This document shows, piece by piece, positions 1-12,366 of a DNA stretch of 64,000 bases. Below the pieces are notes generated by a model. It saw only the letters and a program-made list of their open reading frames with translations, searched no databases and was not told the origin of the DNA. The DNA comes from Deefgea piscis (lineage in GTDB: Bacteria > Pseudomonadota > Gammaproteobacteria > Burkholderiales > Chitinibacteraceae). The stretch spans positions 868,001-932,000 of the forward strand of contig NZ_CP081149.1 of NCBI RefSeq assembly GCF_019665785.1, given 5' to 3'. The translations under genes were made by a program, and so were the position numbers. Every line of letters begins with the position of its first letter. Within the stretch, counting starts at the first letter, position 1.

Positions 1-2829
1 TTCCAGATTAAAACTTTAGAAATGGTGCACTGGGATTTCTGGCAAAGAATTTCAGTGCCGCTTGATGCACAAATTGTGACTGTCGTCGGGCCAAATGGTT
101 CGGGCAAGACTACCTTGCTCGACGCGCTACGTACTATGTTGGCGTTGAAATGCTCAGGACGTCGCGATTACAAGCGTTATGTGCGTAATAACAAAGAAAA
201 CATCGCTTGGTTGCGCGCTGTGGTGAGTAATCCACGCCGCAGCGGTGGTGGGTTTTTTCCGTATTTGTTTTTCCCGCTAGCCAGTGAAACGGTGACGCTG
301 TTTTGCCGGATTAAAAAGCAGGGCGGTGATTGGGTGCGGCAGTATGCGATCGCCGAGGGCGATGCGCAGCTTGATGGCACAACTGAGAATCATCTGCAAT
401 GGTTGGGGGTGGGCGATTATCGCCGCCGCTTGGAGCAAGCCGGTTTAACCCCAGCGATTGCCGAGGTATTGGCCTTGGAGCAAGGTGATACCGACAAGCT
501 ATGCGAATACTCCCCTAAAACACTGCTCGATTTGGTGTTTCAGGTGTTTGGCGACAAAGAAGTGCTCGATCATTATCAAGAAGCCAAGGTGCGTCTGCGC
601 GAGGCGGAAGGCGAGCTGGATAAAATGAACCAGCAATTGTCGCAACTGGGATTGGATGTCGAGCGTTTTCGGATGCGCGCCAGTAGCTATTTGGAATGGT
701 GCTCTTTGGGGACTGATACCCAGCGCTTAGAGCAAGAGGTGATTCCAGCGCTGCAAGTGGCTGAGGCTAATGAGAATTTGCGCAATTACTTGATGCAATT
801 TAAGCAAAATCGCCGCAGTTTTTGGAATCGACGCGGTGATTTGGCGCAGTTAGAAAAGCAGCTGGCGGTGGCGCGCTTAGCGGCGCAGCATACTTTGCAG
901 GGAGAGTCACAAAGCAAGGCCGATTATGATCTGCAATTTCAAGCTTTCCAAGCTGTGCGGGATGCGGCGCGTGATACTGAAAAACTAATCAAAGAAGGCG
1001 AGCGCTTGCGTGAGCTGGCCGAACGTGAGCACGGCGCCGATGCGGTGGGCCTGAATGACCGTTTGGGTGAGTTAAAGCAGCAAGAGGGCGACCTTAAAAT
1101 TTGGCTGAAAAATGCCAAAGAGGAACGCCAGCAATTATCCGAAGCGCAATTTGCCTTGCAAGCGGGCAAAGCGCCGTCGCCAGAATTTGTGCGCCAAATG
1201 CGCTCCAGCCTTGATGCGGCAGGAATTCCGCACCAATTGCTAACCGAAATTTGCGAAGTAAAAGATAATACTTGGCAAGACGCAGTTGAAGCCTTGCTCG
1301 CGCCATCGAAGCATTTGATCTTGTTGCAGCGCGAATCGGATAAACAGCGCGCATGGGAAGTGGGTGAGCGTTTACGTTATCGCAGCTTTATTGTGTCTGA
1401 GCGCGAGCCTGCGCCAAGAGCGACCTTGGGTTCGATTTTAGAAATTCTCGACTTTAAAGCGCCGGTGCCAGCTTGGTTGGCGCGGCAATTGAATGGCATT
1501 CAGCGCGTTAAATCGGTTGAAGCGGGCGCACGCATTAATGGTGATTGGATTACCCGTGAGGGGTATTTGCGTGAACGCCGTGGTGCGCGTTTTATCGGGG
1601 TCGATACCCGTGATTATGCTTTTGGTGAGGCCGCACGTCATTCTCGCTTAGCCGATATTGCATTGCGCTTAAAAGCACTAAACGAAGAAATCTTAAATAA
1701 AGAAGCCGATCTTAATAGCTTGATGCGCGACATCGCGGCGATTACTCAGCAATTAATGGGCATGCAGGCGGTGGTTCAGTTGGCGAGTCGTCAGGCCGAA
1801 TTGGCGGCAGCTGCTGCACGTTATCCTGAAGAGCAAGCGGCGGTGCAGCGTTTGGGTGCTGAACTTGCTGCAGCGCAAGCGGCGCTGGAGTCTTCTCGCG
1901 AAGGTCGTGCCGGTTTACGTTTGGGCGCACAAAAAATCGAGATTGAGCGGGATCAGTTGCAACGTGCTATTGATGAAATGCAGGCGCAGTTGCAGCGTCA
2001 ACGCAATGAAATCAGCCGACAATTGACGTCGATTCGTACTTTGCGTGAGCAAGTGCCATCGGTTTGGCTGTTGCCAGCCACGTTGCGCCAATTGAAGGAA
2101 GACTACAATAGTGTCGCTGAAGTGCGGCATATGATGGTGCGCCAAACTGAGCAACTCAGCCAAGCGCATTGGGAAAAAGACGAAACCATCGTTCAGCGCC
2201 GCGATAAATTGATTAACGATTACAAAGCGCTCGAAGGCGAATCGCTCGGTCATCGCCAAGAAGTCGATCGCACTGCTCAGCTGACCGATGAAGCGCGTGC
2301 CGCATATATTAATAAATTGCGCGCGACAGTTCGCGCCTACGGTCGCAATGTGAAAGGCTTGGGCGAGCTGGCTGGTATTGATGTTGAACTCGATATGCCG
2401 CATTTGGAAAACGATGATGTGGTGCTGGCGCAAGCTGGCTTAACGGCAAGATTCAATTTCGATCAAAAAGGCATGATGGGCTTGAACGACGGCGAAGCGT
2501 CGGGCGGTCAGCAGGTGATGAAATCATTGATCTTGTTGATTGGCTTAATGATGGATGAAAGTAATCCATCGGGCTTTGTGTTTATCGATGAGCCATTTGC
2601 GCATTTGGATATTTTCAATATTGATCGTGTTGGTGCTTTCCTAAAAGCGACGAATGCGCAGTACTTGATTACCACGCCGCTTACGCATAATACCAATGTA
2701 TATGGGCCGTCTGAATTGACGCTGACTACGCGTAAAAAACGCCCCGGCGAGACTTGGGCGCCGCTGATTATGCAAACGCGTCGCCGCACCGAGCCGCTGG
2801 ATGCGAGTACACTAGCAATAACTATTTAA
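1..2829 (+). CDS. SMC-like coiled-coil ATPase, 5' end outside window
   Basis: The frame is open from base 1, and residues FQIKTLE precede the first ATG at 22, so the true start lies outside the window. Counting from that ATG (935 aa), a Walker A GPNGSGKTT sits at residues 23-31. Long Ala/Glu/Gln-rich coiled-coil arms follow, with a middle globular part (about residues 395-545) that looks like a hinge. The C-terminal head has the signature ASGGQQ, Walker B FVFIDEP and the D-loop AHLD. This is the SMC/RecN/SbcC type of ABC ATPase, which binds DNA and dimerises on ATP. At about 940 aa it is shorter than canonical SMC (about 1150-1200). No kleisin-like or nuclease partner is visible downstream. 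Specific role unknown. Confidence 0.85.
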   Translation, partial: FQIKTLEMVHWDFWQRISVPLDAQIVTVVGPNGSGKTTLLDALRTMLALKCSGRRDYKRYVRNNKENIAWLRAVVSNPRRSGGGFFPYLFFPLASETVTLFCRIKKQGGDWVRQYAIAEGDAQLDGTTENHLQWLGVGDYRRRLEQAGLTPAIAEVLALEQGDTDKLCEYSPKTLLDLVFQVFGDKEVLDHYQEAKVRLREAEGELDKMNQQLSQLGLDVERFRMRASSYLEWCSLGTDTQRLEQEVIPALQVAEANENLRNYLMQFKQNRRSFWNRRGDLAQLEKQLAVARLAAQHTLQGESQSKADYDLQFQAFQAVRDAARDTEKLIKEGERLRELAEREHGADAVGLNDRLGELKQQEGDLKIWLKNAKEERQQLSEAQFALQAGKAPSPEFVRQMRSSLDAAGIPHQLLTEICEVKDNTWQDAVEALLAPSKHLILLQRESDKQRAWEVGERLRYRSFIVSEREPAPRATLGSILEILDFKAPVPAWLARQLNGIQRVKSVEAGARINGDWITREGYLRERRGARFIGVDTRDYAFGEAARHSRLADIALRLKALNEEILNKEADLNSLMRDIAAITQQLMGMQAVVQLASRQAELAAAAARYPEEQAAVQRLGAELAAAQAALESSREGRAGLRLGAQKIEIERDQLQRAIDEMQAQLQRQRNEISRQLTSIRTLREQVPSVWLLPATLRQLKEDYNSVAEVRHMMVRQTEQLSQAHWEKDETIVQRRDKLINDYKALEGESLGHRQEVDRTAQLTDEARAAYINKLRATVRAYGRNVKGLGELAGIDVELDMPHLENDDVVLAQAGLTARFNFDQKGMMGLNDGEASGGQQVMKSLILLIGLMMDESNPSGFVFIDEPFAHLDIFNIDRVGAFLKATNAQYLITTPLTHNTNVYGPSELTLTTRKKRPGETWAPLIMQTRRRTEPLDASTLAITI

Positions 2830-2847
2830 TTTTTAAAGAAGAAACTT

Positions 2848-4011
2848 GTGCTACAAATTTTTGATTTTTTTGCCCCTTGTCCACGTGGACTTGAGGTTGT
2901 ACTAGAAAAAGAGCTCGAAGCGCTGGCAGCGAAGAAAATTCACGTCACCGATGGCGGCGTGGCTTTTTCTGGCCCGTGGACTTTGATGTATAAAGCCAAT
3001 CTACATTCACGCGTGGCGAGTCGGATTTTATGGAAATTGGTTGAAAAACCATATCGTTCAGAAGACGATATTTTCCGTTTGGCACGTGATACTGAATGGG
3101 CGGATATTTTTGCCGTAGAAAACACCATTAAAGTGAGCGTTACCGCAGTGCGCTCGCCGGTACGCAGTACCAATTTTGTCGCGTTGAAAGTGAAAGACGG
3201 TATTTGCGATCGTTTCCGCCTTAAGTGCGGTAATCGCCCGAGTGTGGATACTGAAGCACCCGATATGCGAATTAATGTGTATCTATCAGAGAAAAACGTC
3301 ACGCTGTATTTAGATACTTCAGGTGAGCCGCTGTTTAAACGTGGTTATCGCGTTGAAACTGGTGATGCCCCATTGCGTGAAAATCTAGCCGCGGGGATTT
3401 TGTCCTTAAGTGGTTGGACGCCAGATCAAGCGTTTTACGATCCGATGTGCGGTTCGGGTACCTTCCTCGTTGAAGCTGCGATGATTGCGCGCCGTGTTGC
3501 GCCGGGCATGGATCGACAATTTGCATTCCAAAAAATGCGCATGTACGACAAATCCTTCTGGCAAAACATTTTGACGGAAGCCAAGGCACAAGAACTTAGT
3601 GCTGCGCCCAATGTCATTATGGGTAGTGATGTATCGAGCACCGTATTGGTTCATGCCAAAGCCAATATTGAGGCGGCAGGCATGCAAGACAGTATTCAAT
3701 TAAAACAATTGAACGTTCTTGATGCTAAACCACCAGCAGAGTCGGGCGTGTGGGTTTGTAATCCACCCTATGGTGCACGGATGGATGAGAAAGAACATCT
3801 GGCTAGTTTGTATCCACAGTGGGCAACGCTCTTGAAGCAACGCTTTGCTGGTTGGAATACTTATTTCCTCACTGCCGACTTAGATATGCCTAAACACATG
3901 CGTTTGAAAGCCTCAAAACGTACGGTATTGTTTAATGGTCCACTGGAATGCCGCTTGTTTGAGTACAAAATGATTGCTGGCGGTAATCGGGATAAGCCAA
4001 AAGAAGAATAA
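2848..4011 (+). CDS. THUMP-domain class I SAM-dependent RNA methyltransferase (RlmL N-terminal-like)
   Basis: The protein has 387 aa and a GTG start, 18 nt after the ATPase gene. The N-terminal half is a THUMP-type RNA-binding region (about residues 45-160). The C-terminal half is a Rossmann methyltransferase with the SAM loop DPMCGSGTF near residue 197 and the catalytic NPPYGARM near residue 305, the (N/D)PPY signature of N-methyltransferases acting on a guanine or adenine amino group. It covers only the first half of E. coli RlmKL (about 700 aa), which makes m2G in 23S rRNA, so it is a stand-alone RlmL-like enzyme. Old databases often call such proteins putative N6-adenine DNA methylases. 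Exact target nucleotide is not deducible here. Confidence 0.88.
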   Translation: MLQIFDFFAPCPRGLEVVLEKELEALAAKKIHVTDGGVAFSGPWTLMYKANLHSRVASRILWKLVEKPYRSEDDIFRLARDTEWADIFAVENTIKVSVTAVRSPVRSTNFVALKVKDGICDRFRLKCGNRPSVDTEAPDMRINVYLSEKNVTLYLDTSGEPLFKRGYRVETGDAPLRENLAAGILSLSGWTPDQAFYDPMCGSGTFLVEAAMIARRVAPGMDRQFAFQKMRMYDKSFWQNILTEAKAQELSAAPNVIMGSDVSSTVLVHAKANIEAAGMQDSIQLKQLNVLDAKPPAESGVWVCNPPYGARMDEKEHLASLYPQWATLLKQRFAGWNTYFLTADLDMPKHMRLKASKRTVLFNGPLECRLFEYKMIAGGNRDKPKEE

Positions 4012-4047
4012 ACAGCACGTTTTAACAGTTTATAAGTGATTTAAAAG

Positions 4048-4080
4048 CAAGGGCGCGATAGCGCCCTTGTTTGTTTTTGC
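4048..4080 (+). terminator. Rho-independent terminator after the methyltransferase gene
   Basis: A 9-bp perfect stem (CAAGGGCGC / GCGCCCTTG) with a GATA loop is followed by TTTGTTTTT. It lies 37 nt after the stop codon and separates the upstream genes from the rrn promoter. Confidence 0.85.
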
Positions 4081-4164
4081 GGTTTACTGCATTTTTCAGT
4101 TAAATCTGATTCTATATAAATCAATAGCTTATCGTCTTGGTTGGATTTTCTTTGCAGCAAGGTG

Positions 4165-4193
4165 TTGACGTGATCGCAGGGCTGCCGTATATT
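4165..4193 (+). promoter_or_regulatory. Probable rrn promoter (sigma-70 -35/-10)
   Basis: TTGACG (4165-4170) and TATATT (4188-4193) are separated by exactly 17 bp, upstream of the 16S gene. Transcription would start near 4200, giving a leader of about 217 nt. The GC-containing stretch after the -10 is typical of stringently controlled rRNA promoters. Confidence 0.7.
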
Positions 4194-4263
4194 TCGGCCT
4201 CTCTGCTGCTGACACAGCAAACGAAACAAGCGGTTTTCCAGCTGGTTTCAGTGTCTAAGCCAC

Positions 4264-4275
4264 TGATCTTTAACA
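4264..4275 (+). promoter_or_regulatory. boxA antitermination site in rrn leader
   Basis: TGATCTTTAACA closely matches boxA (TGCTCTTTAACA), the Nus-factor binding sequence of rRNA leaders. A second, perfect copy is in the 16S-23S spacer at 6304-6315. Confidence 0.65.
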
Positions 4276-4278
4276 AAA

Positions 4279-4302
4279 TACAGCCGATGAGTGTGAGTGC
4301 TT
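4279..4302 (+). other. 5' half of the 16S rRNA processing stem
   Basis: Bases 4279-4302 are complementary to 5972-5995, just after the 16S gene (24 bp with one G-U pair). Looping out the whole 16S sequence, this forms the long duplex expected as the RNase III substrate for pre-16S. A second short hairpin, CTTGGTT/AACCAAG, lies further down the leader near 4354-4370. Confidence 0.75.
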
Positions 4303-4416
4303 GGTTTGCCAGTCAAACAAGTGCTTACACTCAAGATTTAAAAGAAATCTTGGTTTTTAACCAAGTGTTTCTTTGAGTAATGAGTACTAAGCCAAGTATG
4401 TAAATTCAGCTAGATT

Positions 4417-5951
<1,535 letters not shown>

Positions 5952-5971
5952 AAGAGAAAGATTGGTAGATT

Positions 5972-5995
5972 AAGTACTCACACTCATCGGCTGTA
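5972..5995 (+). other. 3' half of the 16S rRNA processing stem
   Basis: This is the partner of 4279-4302; AAGTACTCACACTC... pairs across the mature 16S. It starts about 20 nt past the 16S 3' end. Confidence 0.75.
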
Positions 5996-6014
5996 GATTT
6001 GAAAGAAACGATAT

Positions 6015-6091
6015 GGGTCAGTAGCTCAGTTGGTTAGAGCACCGTGTTGATAACGCGGGGGTCATAGGTTCGATTCCTATCTGACCCACCA
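6015..6091 (+). tRNA. tRNA-Ile (GAT anticodon)
   Basis: A 77-nt cloverleaf: acceptor GGGTCAG/CTGACCC, D-stem GCTC, anticodon loop TTGATAA with GAT at 6049-6051, T-loop GGTTCGATTCC and an encoded CCA end. It lies in the 16S-23S spacer, the usual place for tRNA-Ile(GAT) in proteobacterial rrn operons. Confidence 0.97.
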
Positions 6092-6098
6092 GTATCAC

Positions 6099-6174
6099 GG
6101 GGGTTTAGCTCATCTGGTAGAGCACCTGCTTTGCAAGCAGGGGGTGAACGGTTCGAGTCCGTTAACCTCCACCA
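6099..6174 (+). tRNA. tRNA-Ala (TGC anticodon)
   Basis: A 76-nt cloverleaf: acceptor GGGGGTT/AACCTCC (one G-U), anticodon loop TTTGCAA with TGC at 6132-6134, T-loop GGTTCGAGTCC and an encoded CCA. It follows tRNA-Ile after 7 nt, the standard Ile-Ala pair. Confidence 0.97.
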
Positions 6175-6550
6175 TTATCTGCTGTAGAAAATAGAATTCT
6201 ATGTATTGCACGTTGTTGGGTGCAGTGTATTTTATTCTGGTTTCTAAAATTAGATAAATCGGCTGTTTATATTTAGATATGAATGATTGATTTTAGTAAT
6301 ATCGCTCTTTAACAAAATAGAAGAAGTAATTAATTCCAATAAACATTGTAATGGAATTAAATAAAACAATAACTGCGTGCAGTTGTGGTTGAGTTTAATT
6401 TCAAAGTAAAAATATTGGGTTGATTGTATCTGTTCAGTTGTGCTGGTCTCATGCCAGTGGAACTGAACCGCAAGTGAAATGAGAACTCACTTGCAAGTCG
6501 CAAATACGATTTCAGTAATCTGAGATACGTTTTACGTGTTTGAGGTTATA
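6175..6550 (+). other. tRNA-Ala to 23S spacer with boxA
   Basis: This 376-nt AT-rich spacer has no gene. A perfect boxA, GCTCTTTAACAA, lies at 6304-6315. The last bases (6543-6558, running into 23S) are complementary to 9436-9451 past the 23S end, forming a 16-bp perfect processing stem. Confidence 0.75.
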
Positions 6551-9444
<2,894 letters not shown>

Positions 9445-9627
9445 ATAACCTGAAGCGCGTAGTGCGACGATGGATATAATCAATCCAAGTGTTGTTGTTG
9501 GAAAGTGTAGTATAATTACTTCTTCTATTGATTTTACGAGTTAGCGCTGTAGGTTGTGGTCTGAAAAGATAGCGGCTGAATGCGATAACTCTCGTGTGAC
9601 TTGAAAGAGTTGCATCAGACAAGTTTT

Positions 9628-9744
9628 TGTCTGGCGACCATAGCGAGGTGGTCCCACTCCTTCCCATCCCGAACAGGACAGTGAAACACCTCAGCGCCGA
9701 TGATAGTGCGGATTGCCCGTGTGAAAGTAGGTCATTGCCAGACT
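9628..9744 (+). rRNA. rrf: 5S ribosomal RNA
   Basis: About 117 nt. The terminal stem TGTCTGGC/GCCAGAC and internal blocks (GGTGGTCCCAC, CCGAAC, GTGAAAC, AGCGCCGATGATAGTG) match bacterial 5S. It is 183 nt after 23S and is the last gene of the operon. The 23S-5S spacer holds no tRNA. Confidence 0.95.
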
Positions 9745-9757
9745 TCCCTATAAGTAG

Positions 9758-9790
9758 AAAGCCCGATTCGAAAGAGTCGGGCTTTTTGCT
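9758..9790 (+). terminator. rrn operon terminator
   Basis: A 12-bp stem (AAAGCCCGATTC / GAGTCGGGCTTT, one G-U) has a GAAA tetraloop and a T-rich tail. It lies 13 nt past 5S. Confidence 0.88.
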
Positions 9791-9909
9791 GTCTGTCGTT
9801 TAGACGTCGAGGAGAATGCAGATACCGGTAGTGGTATTTGATTCTGGCCCTTGTAGTATCAGCTACTGAGGAATATACCTGCTTTACTCGGGAACTCTAT
9901 TTGACAATG

Positions 9910-10755
9910 TTATTTGCTTAAGTTTAATTGTTGATTGAGTTCTTCACGTACCAGTAACAAGGTTTCGCTTGCAGTTAAGCCAATGCCATTGGGGTGTTTA
10001 TTTCTCCATGAATCTGCTGCGCTACCGTGTAGGTAGACAGCGCAACAGCTGGCTTCAATTGCGCTTAGGCCTTGCGCCAATAACGCTAGTACAATCCCAC
10101 TCAAGACATCGCCCTGTCCGGCACTACTCAGTGCTGAGTTGCCAGTCGAATTGACCCAAACTTCATCTTGATGCGCAATTAGCGTATTGCTGCCTTTAAG
10201 GATGGTATGGCAACACAAGTCTTTACTCAGTGTTTTGACGGCTTGTTCGCGTTGAGCTTGTACTGTTTCTGTGGGGTACTGAAGCAAGCGTGCAGCTTCG
10301 GCTGGATGAGGGGTAATGATTGTTTCTGCTGCTCTAGCGCGCAGTAGTGATTTAAACTCAGATTCTTGTGCAATTAAGTTCAATGCATCAGCATCAAGCA
10401 CTAATGGCAAGCGACTTATTAAGCAGCTATGCAATAGCTCGGTTGCTTGCTGGGATTGCCCTAAACCTGGGCCGATAAGTATATGACTGGGTTTTTGTTT
10501 TAGTATTTGATTCGCTGCGACAATCATCAATTCTGGCTGATTTGGATCAACCAGTAGCCGTGGCTCTAATAAGCCAATCCAAATCTTGCCGACGCCTAAA
10601 TGCAGTGCAGCACGTCCTGCAAGTAATGTTGCACCAGTCATTCCTGTGGCACCGCCAACTATGGCAACGCTACCGTAGAGGCCTTTGTGAGTATCTATTG
10701 GCCGTATTAATTGCTGTAGCGCTGGGAGTAAATCAGAGCTAGATCGAAGCTGCAT
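9910..10755 (-). CDS. nnrD: ADP/ATP-dependent NAD(P)H-hydrate dehydratase
   Basis: This 281-aa protein is the C-terminal (ribokinase-fold) half of YjeF. It dehydrates damaged NAD(P)H hydrate back to NAD(P)H at the expense of a nucleotide. Visible motifs: VAIVGGATGMTGA (about 30-42), the DADALN stretch at 121-126, TPHPAEAARLL near 148 and the signature AGQGDVLSG at 212-220, which holds the catalytic Asp. The N-terminal epimerase half (NnrE) of E. coli YjeF is absent, so that activity must be encoded elsewhere. It is last of three minus-strand genes; its start overlaps the ycgR stop by one base, suggesting translational coupling. Confidence 0.9.
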   Translation of the reverse strand: MQLRSSSDLLPALQQLIRPIDTHKGLYGSVAIVGGATGMTGATLLAGRAALHLGVGKIWIGLLEPRLLVDPNQPELMIVAANQILKQKPSHILIGPGLGQSQQATELLHSCLISRLPLVLDADALNLIAQESEFKSLLRARAAETIITPHPAEAARLLQYPTETVQAQREQAVKTLSKDLCCHTILKGSNTLIAHQDEVWVNSTGNSALSSAGQGDVLSGIVLALLAQGLSAIEASCCAVYLHGSAADSWRNKHPNGIGLTASETLLLVREELNQQLNLSK

Positions 10756-11498
10756 TATTCTAGCGCCAAGCGCTTGCGTTCAACATGGTTAATATAGCGC
10801 TGTACTAAGGTTTGCCCTGGACCGGATAAATTAATAAATCGACAACCACTGCGAATGGTGCGGATGCCATTTTTCATAGTGAGTTCATTGCTCGTGCATA
10901 TTTCAATATCTGCAGTAATCAGACCGACTTGGGGTAGCTCAATACGGCAATTGTGCAAAATACTGCCGATATCGAGTGAAATATCAGGAACAAAGCCGAG
11001 TAGGCCAACTCCACCAAGGCTAATATCTGACATTGAAATCTCGACATCACCACCTTGTTGTAAAGGTATAAGACAAGATAATGGGGTTGATAATGGAATG
11101 GAGAGCCGGTAGAAATCTCGTCGCTGCAAACTTAGCATTTGCGTTGGAAACAAACAAACAATAGCCGCTTGCTCATTAATACTGGTGGCCTCACTCACAA
11201 TTAAATCAAATTGATAGTGAATGCTATTGATGTGCGCAACGCAACATATTGTTTTTGCAGAAAGTAGGCGCTGATTTAATTCTGCATTTCGGCCTAGATC
11301 AAAAATAAGATTGTTTTGACTAACCTGAAGTAAAGCACTCAAAATAAATACATCACTTTGCTGATTTGCATACAGACAAACTAATTCTGGTTTTTTAGCC
11401 AGCCGAGTTAATACAAGCAAAATTTCATCACGATCATGGACTAAATAGGGGCTAGGATCTTTGAGCCGAATCGGCGTTAATGAGGAGTTGCTAGCCAT
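10755..11498 (-). CDS. ycgR: YcgR-type flagellar brake / PilZ-domain c-di-GMP receptor
   Basis: 247 aa with an N-terminal YcgR_N-like barrel (about 15-115) and a C-terminal PilZ domain. The two c-di-GMP binding motifs are visible: RxxxR within RRDFYR at 126-131, and (D/N)xSxxG as DISLGG at 158-163. YcgR proteins bind c-di-GMP and slow the flagellar motor. This is one of several c-di-GMP-related genes in the window (HD-GYP regulators at 49255 and 62101). It sits between the nucleotidyltransferase-like gene (9-nt gap) and nnrD (1-nt overlap). A general PilZ adaptor rather than a motor brake is possible. Confidence 0.85.
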   Translation of the reverse strand: MASNSSLTPIRLKDPSPYLVHDRDEILLVLTRLAKKPELVCLYANQQSDVFILSALLQVSQNNLIFDLGRNAELNQRLLSAKTICCVAHINSIHYQFDLIVSEATSINEQAAIVCLFPTQMLSLQRRDFYRLSIPLSTPLSCLIPLQQGGDVEISMSDISLGGVGLLGFVPDISLDIGSILHNCRIELPQVGLITADIEICTSNELTMKNGIRTIRSGCRFINLSGPGQTLVQRYINHVERKRLALE

Positions 11499-11507
11499 AA
11501 TTTAATC

Positions 11508-12116
11508 CTATTCCTCTGATGCAATAGAGTGTGTCGATTGACTGTCTGCTATCAGTTGTTGAAGTTGTCGGTAATTAGCGCGCTCATTTTTTTTTGCGTA
11601 TTGATGACGGGCGACACTGGGCAATATTTGTAAATGTACTTCTGTTTGATCAAACCAGAAAGCAATTGTTGGAGAATCGGTTTGACGATATTGCGTCTTT
11701 CTCTCTTTACTTGAGTAATCTATTTGTTGATTTAATAAAAAAATTTCAACAATTTTTGGGTCATCAGAGTAAACCAAAAGATTAATATCAGAGTGTTTAC
11801 TGGCATTGCCCTTGAGTATCGAGCCAACGAGATATGGCTCAAATTGCTGGAAAAAAATCATTAAAGCCAATGCTTTTTGACGTAATTTAAGTAAATCTTC
11901 ATCAAAATCGGGGCAAAATAACAGCTGATAATGCGCCATTGCTGCTTCTATTTCTGCAGTGCAAGCGCCGATCTCCTTGGTGGATAAGCCTAATTCGATA
12001 CAAGCTTGACGACGTGCTTGCTCAAAATTTTTAGCTCGACCCTCGTGCATTAATTGTGCCGCACGTTGAGCCATTTTGTCGCGGTGGGAAGATATTAATG
12101 TCGTTGTGATAGACAT
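11508..12116 (-). CDS. Nucleotidyltransferase-like protein of unknown function
   Basis: 202 aa, first gene of the minus-strand operon with ycgR and nnrD. The N-terminal 60 residues are helical and charged. Residues 98-112 read GSILKGNASKHSDIN, resembling the minimal nucleotidyltransferase signature GS-x9-D-x-D, but the second acidic residue is Asn (N112), so catalysis is uncertain. The C-terminus is hydrophilic. I recognise it as a protein type often next to ycgR/nnrD-like genes in betaproteobacteria but cannot give a function. Confidence 0.7.
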   Translation of the reverse strand: MSITTTLISSHRDKMAQRAAQLMHEGRAKNFEQARRQACIELGLSTKEIGACTAEIEAAMAHYQLLFCPDFDEDLLKLRQKALALMIFFQQFEPYLVGSILKGNASKHSDINLLVYSDDPKIVEIFLLNQQIDYSSKERKTQYRQTDSPTIAFWFDQTEVHLQILPSVARHQYAKKNERANYRQLQQLIADSQSTHSIASEE

Positions 12117-12212
12117 GCCGTCTTTCCTTGTTGCACGAGTTCAAGGGAGAGTAATGCATCAATACATCATTATGGCAGGACAATATTTTAACAACAGCAT
12201 AAATTATATAGG

Positions 12213-12267
12213 CCTATGTATATCGATGAAACCGAATTGATATCGGGCCCCTAAAGATATACATAGG
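12213..12267. repeat. Perfect 12-bp inverted repeat in intergenic DNA
   Basis: CCTATGTATATC (12213-12224) and GATATACATAGG (12256-12267) are perfect inverted repeats around a 31-nt centre containing GGGCCCC. The 250-nt gap between the PBP1A stop and the 12116 gene start holds no other clear feature. It may act as terminator for PBP1A, but no T-run follows. Confidence 0.6.
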
Positions 12268-12366
12268 ATTTCTTGTTATTGAATCATTTAAACGACTGCG
12301 GTTTAACTTAACAGAATACAGGTTAGTTAATTTGTGCGTACCGCGTAATTTTTCGTCAGCCTAGCG

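Noticed and set aside
4137..4376. 79-aa plus-strand frame before 16S
   Set aside because: It spans the rrn promoter, boxA and processing stem; no ribosome-binding site.
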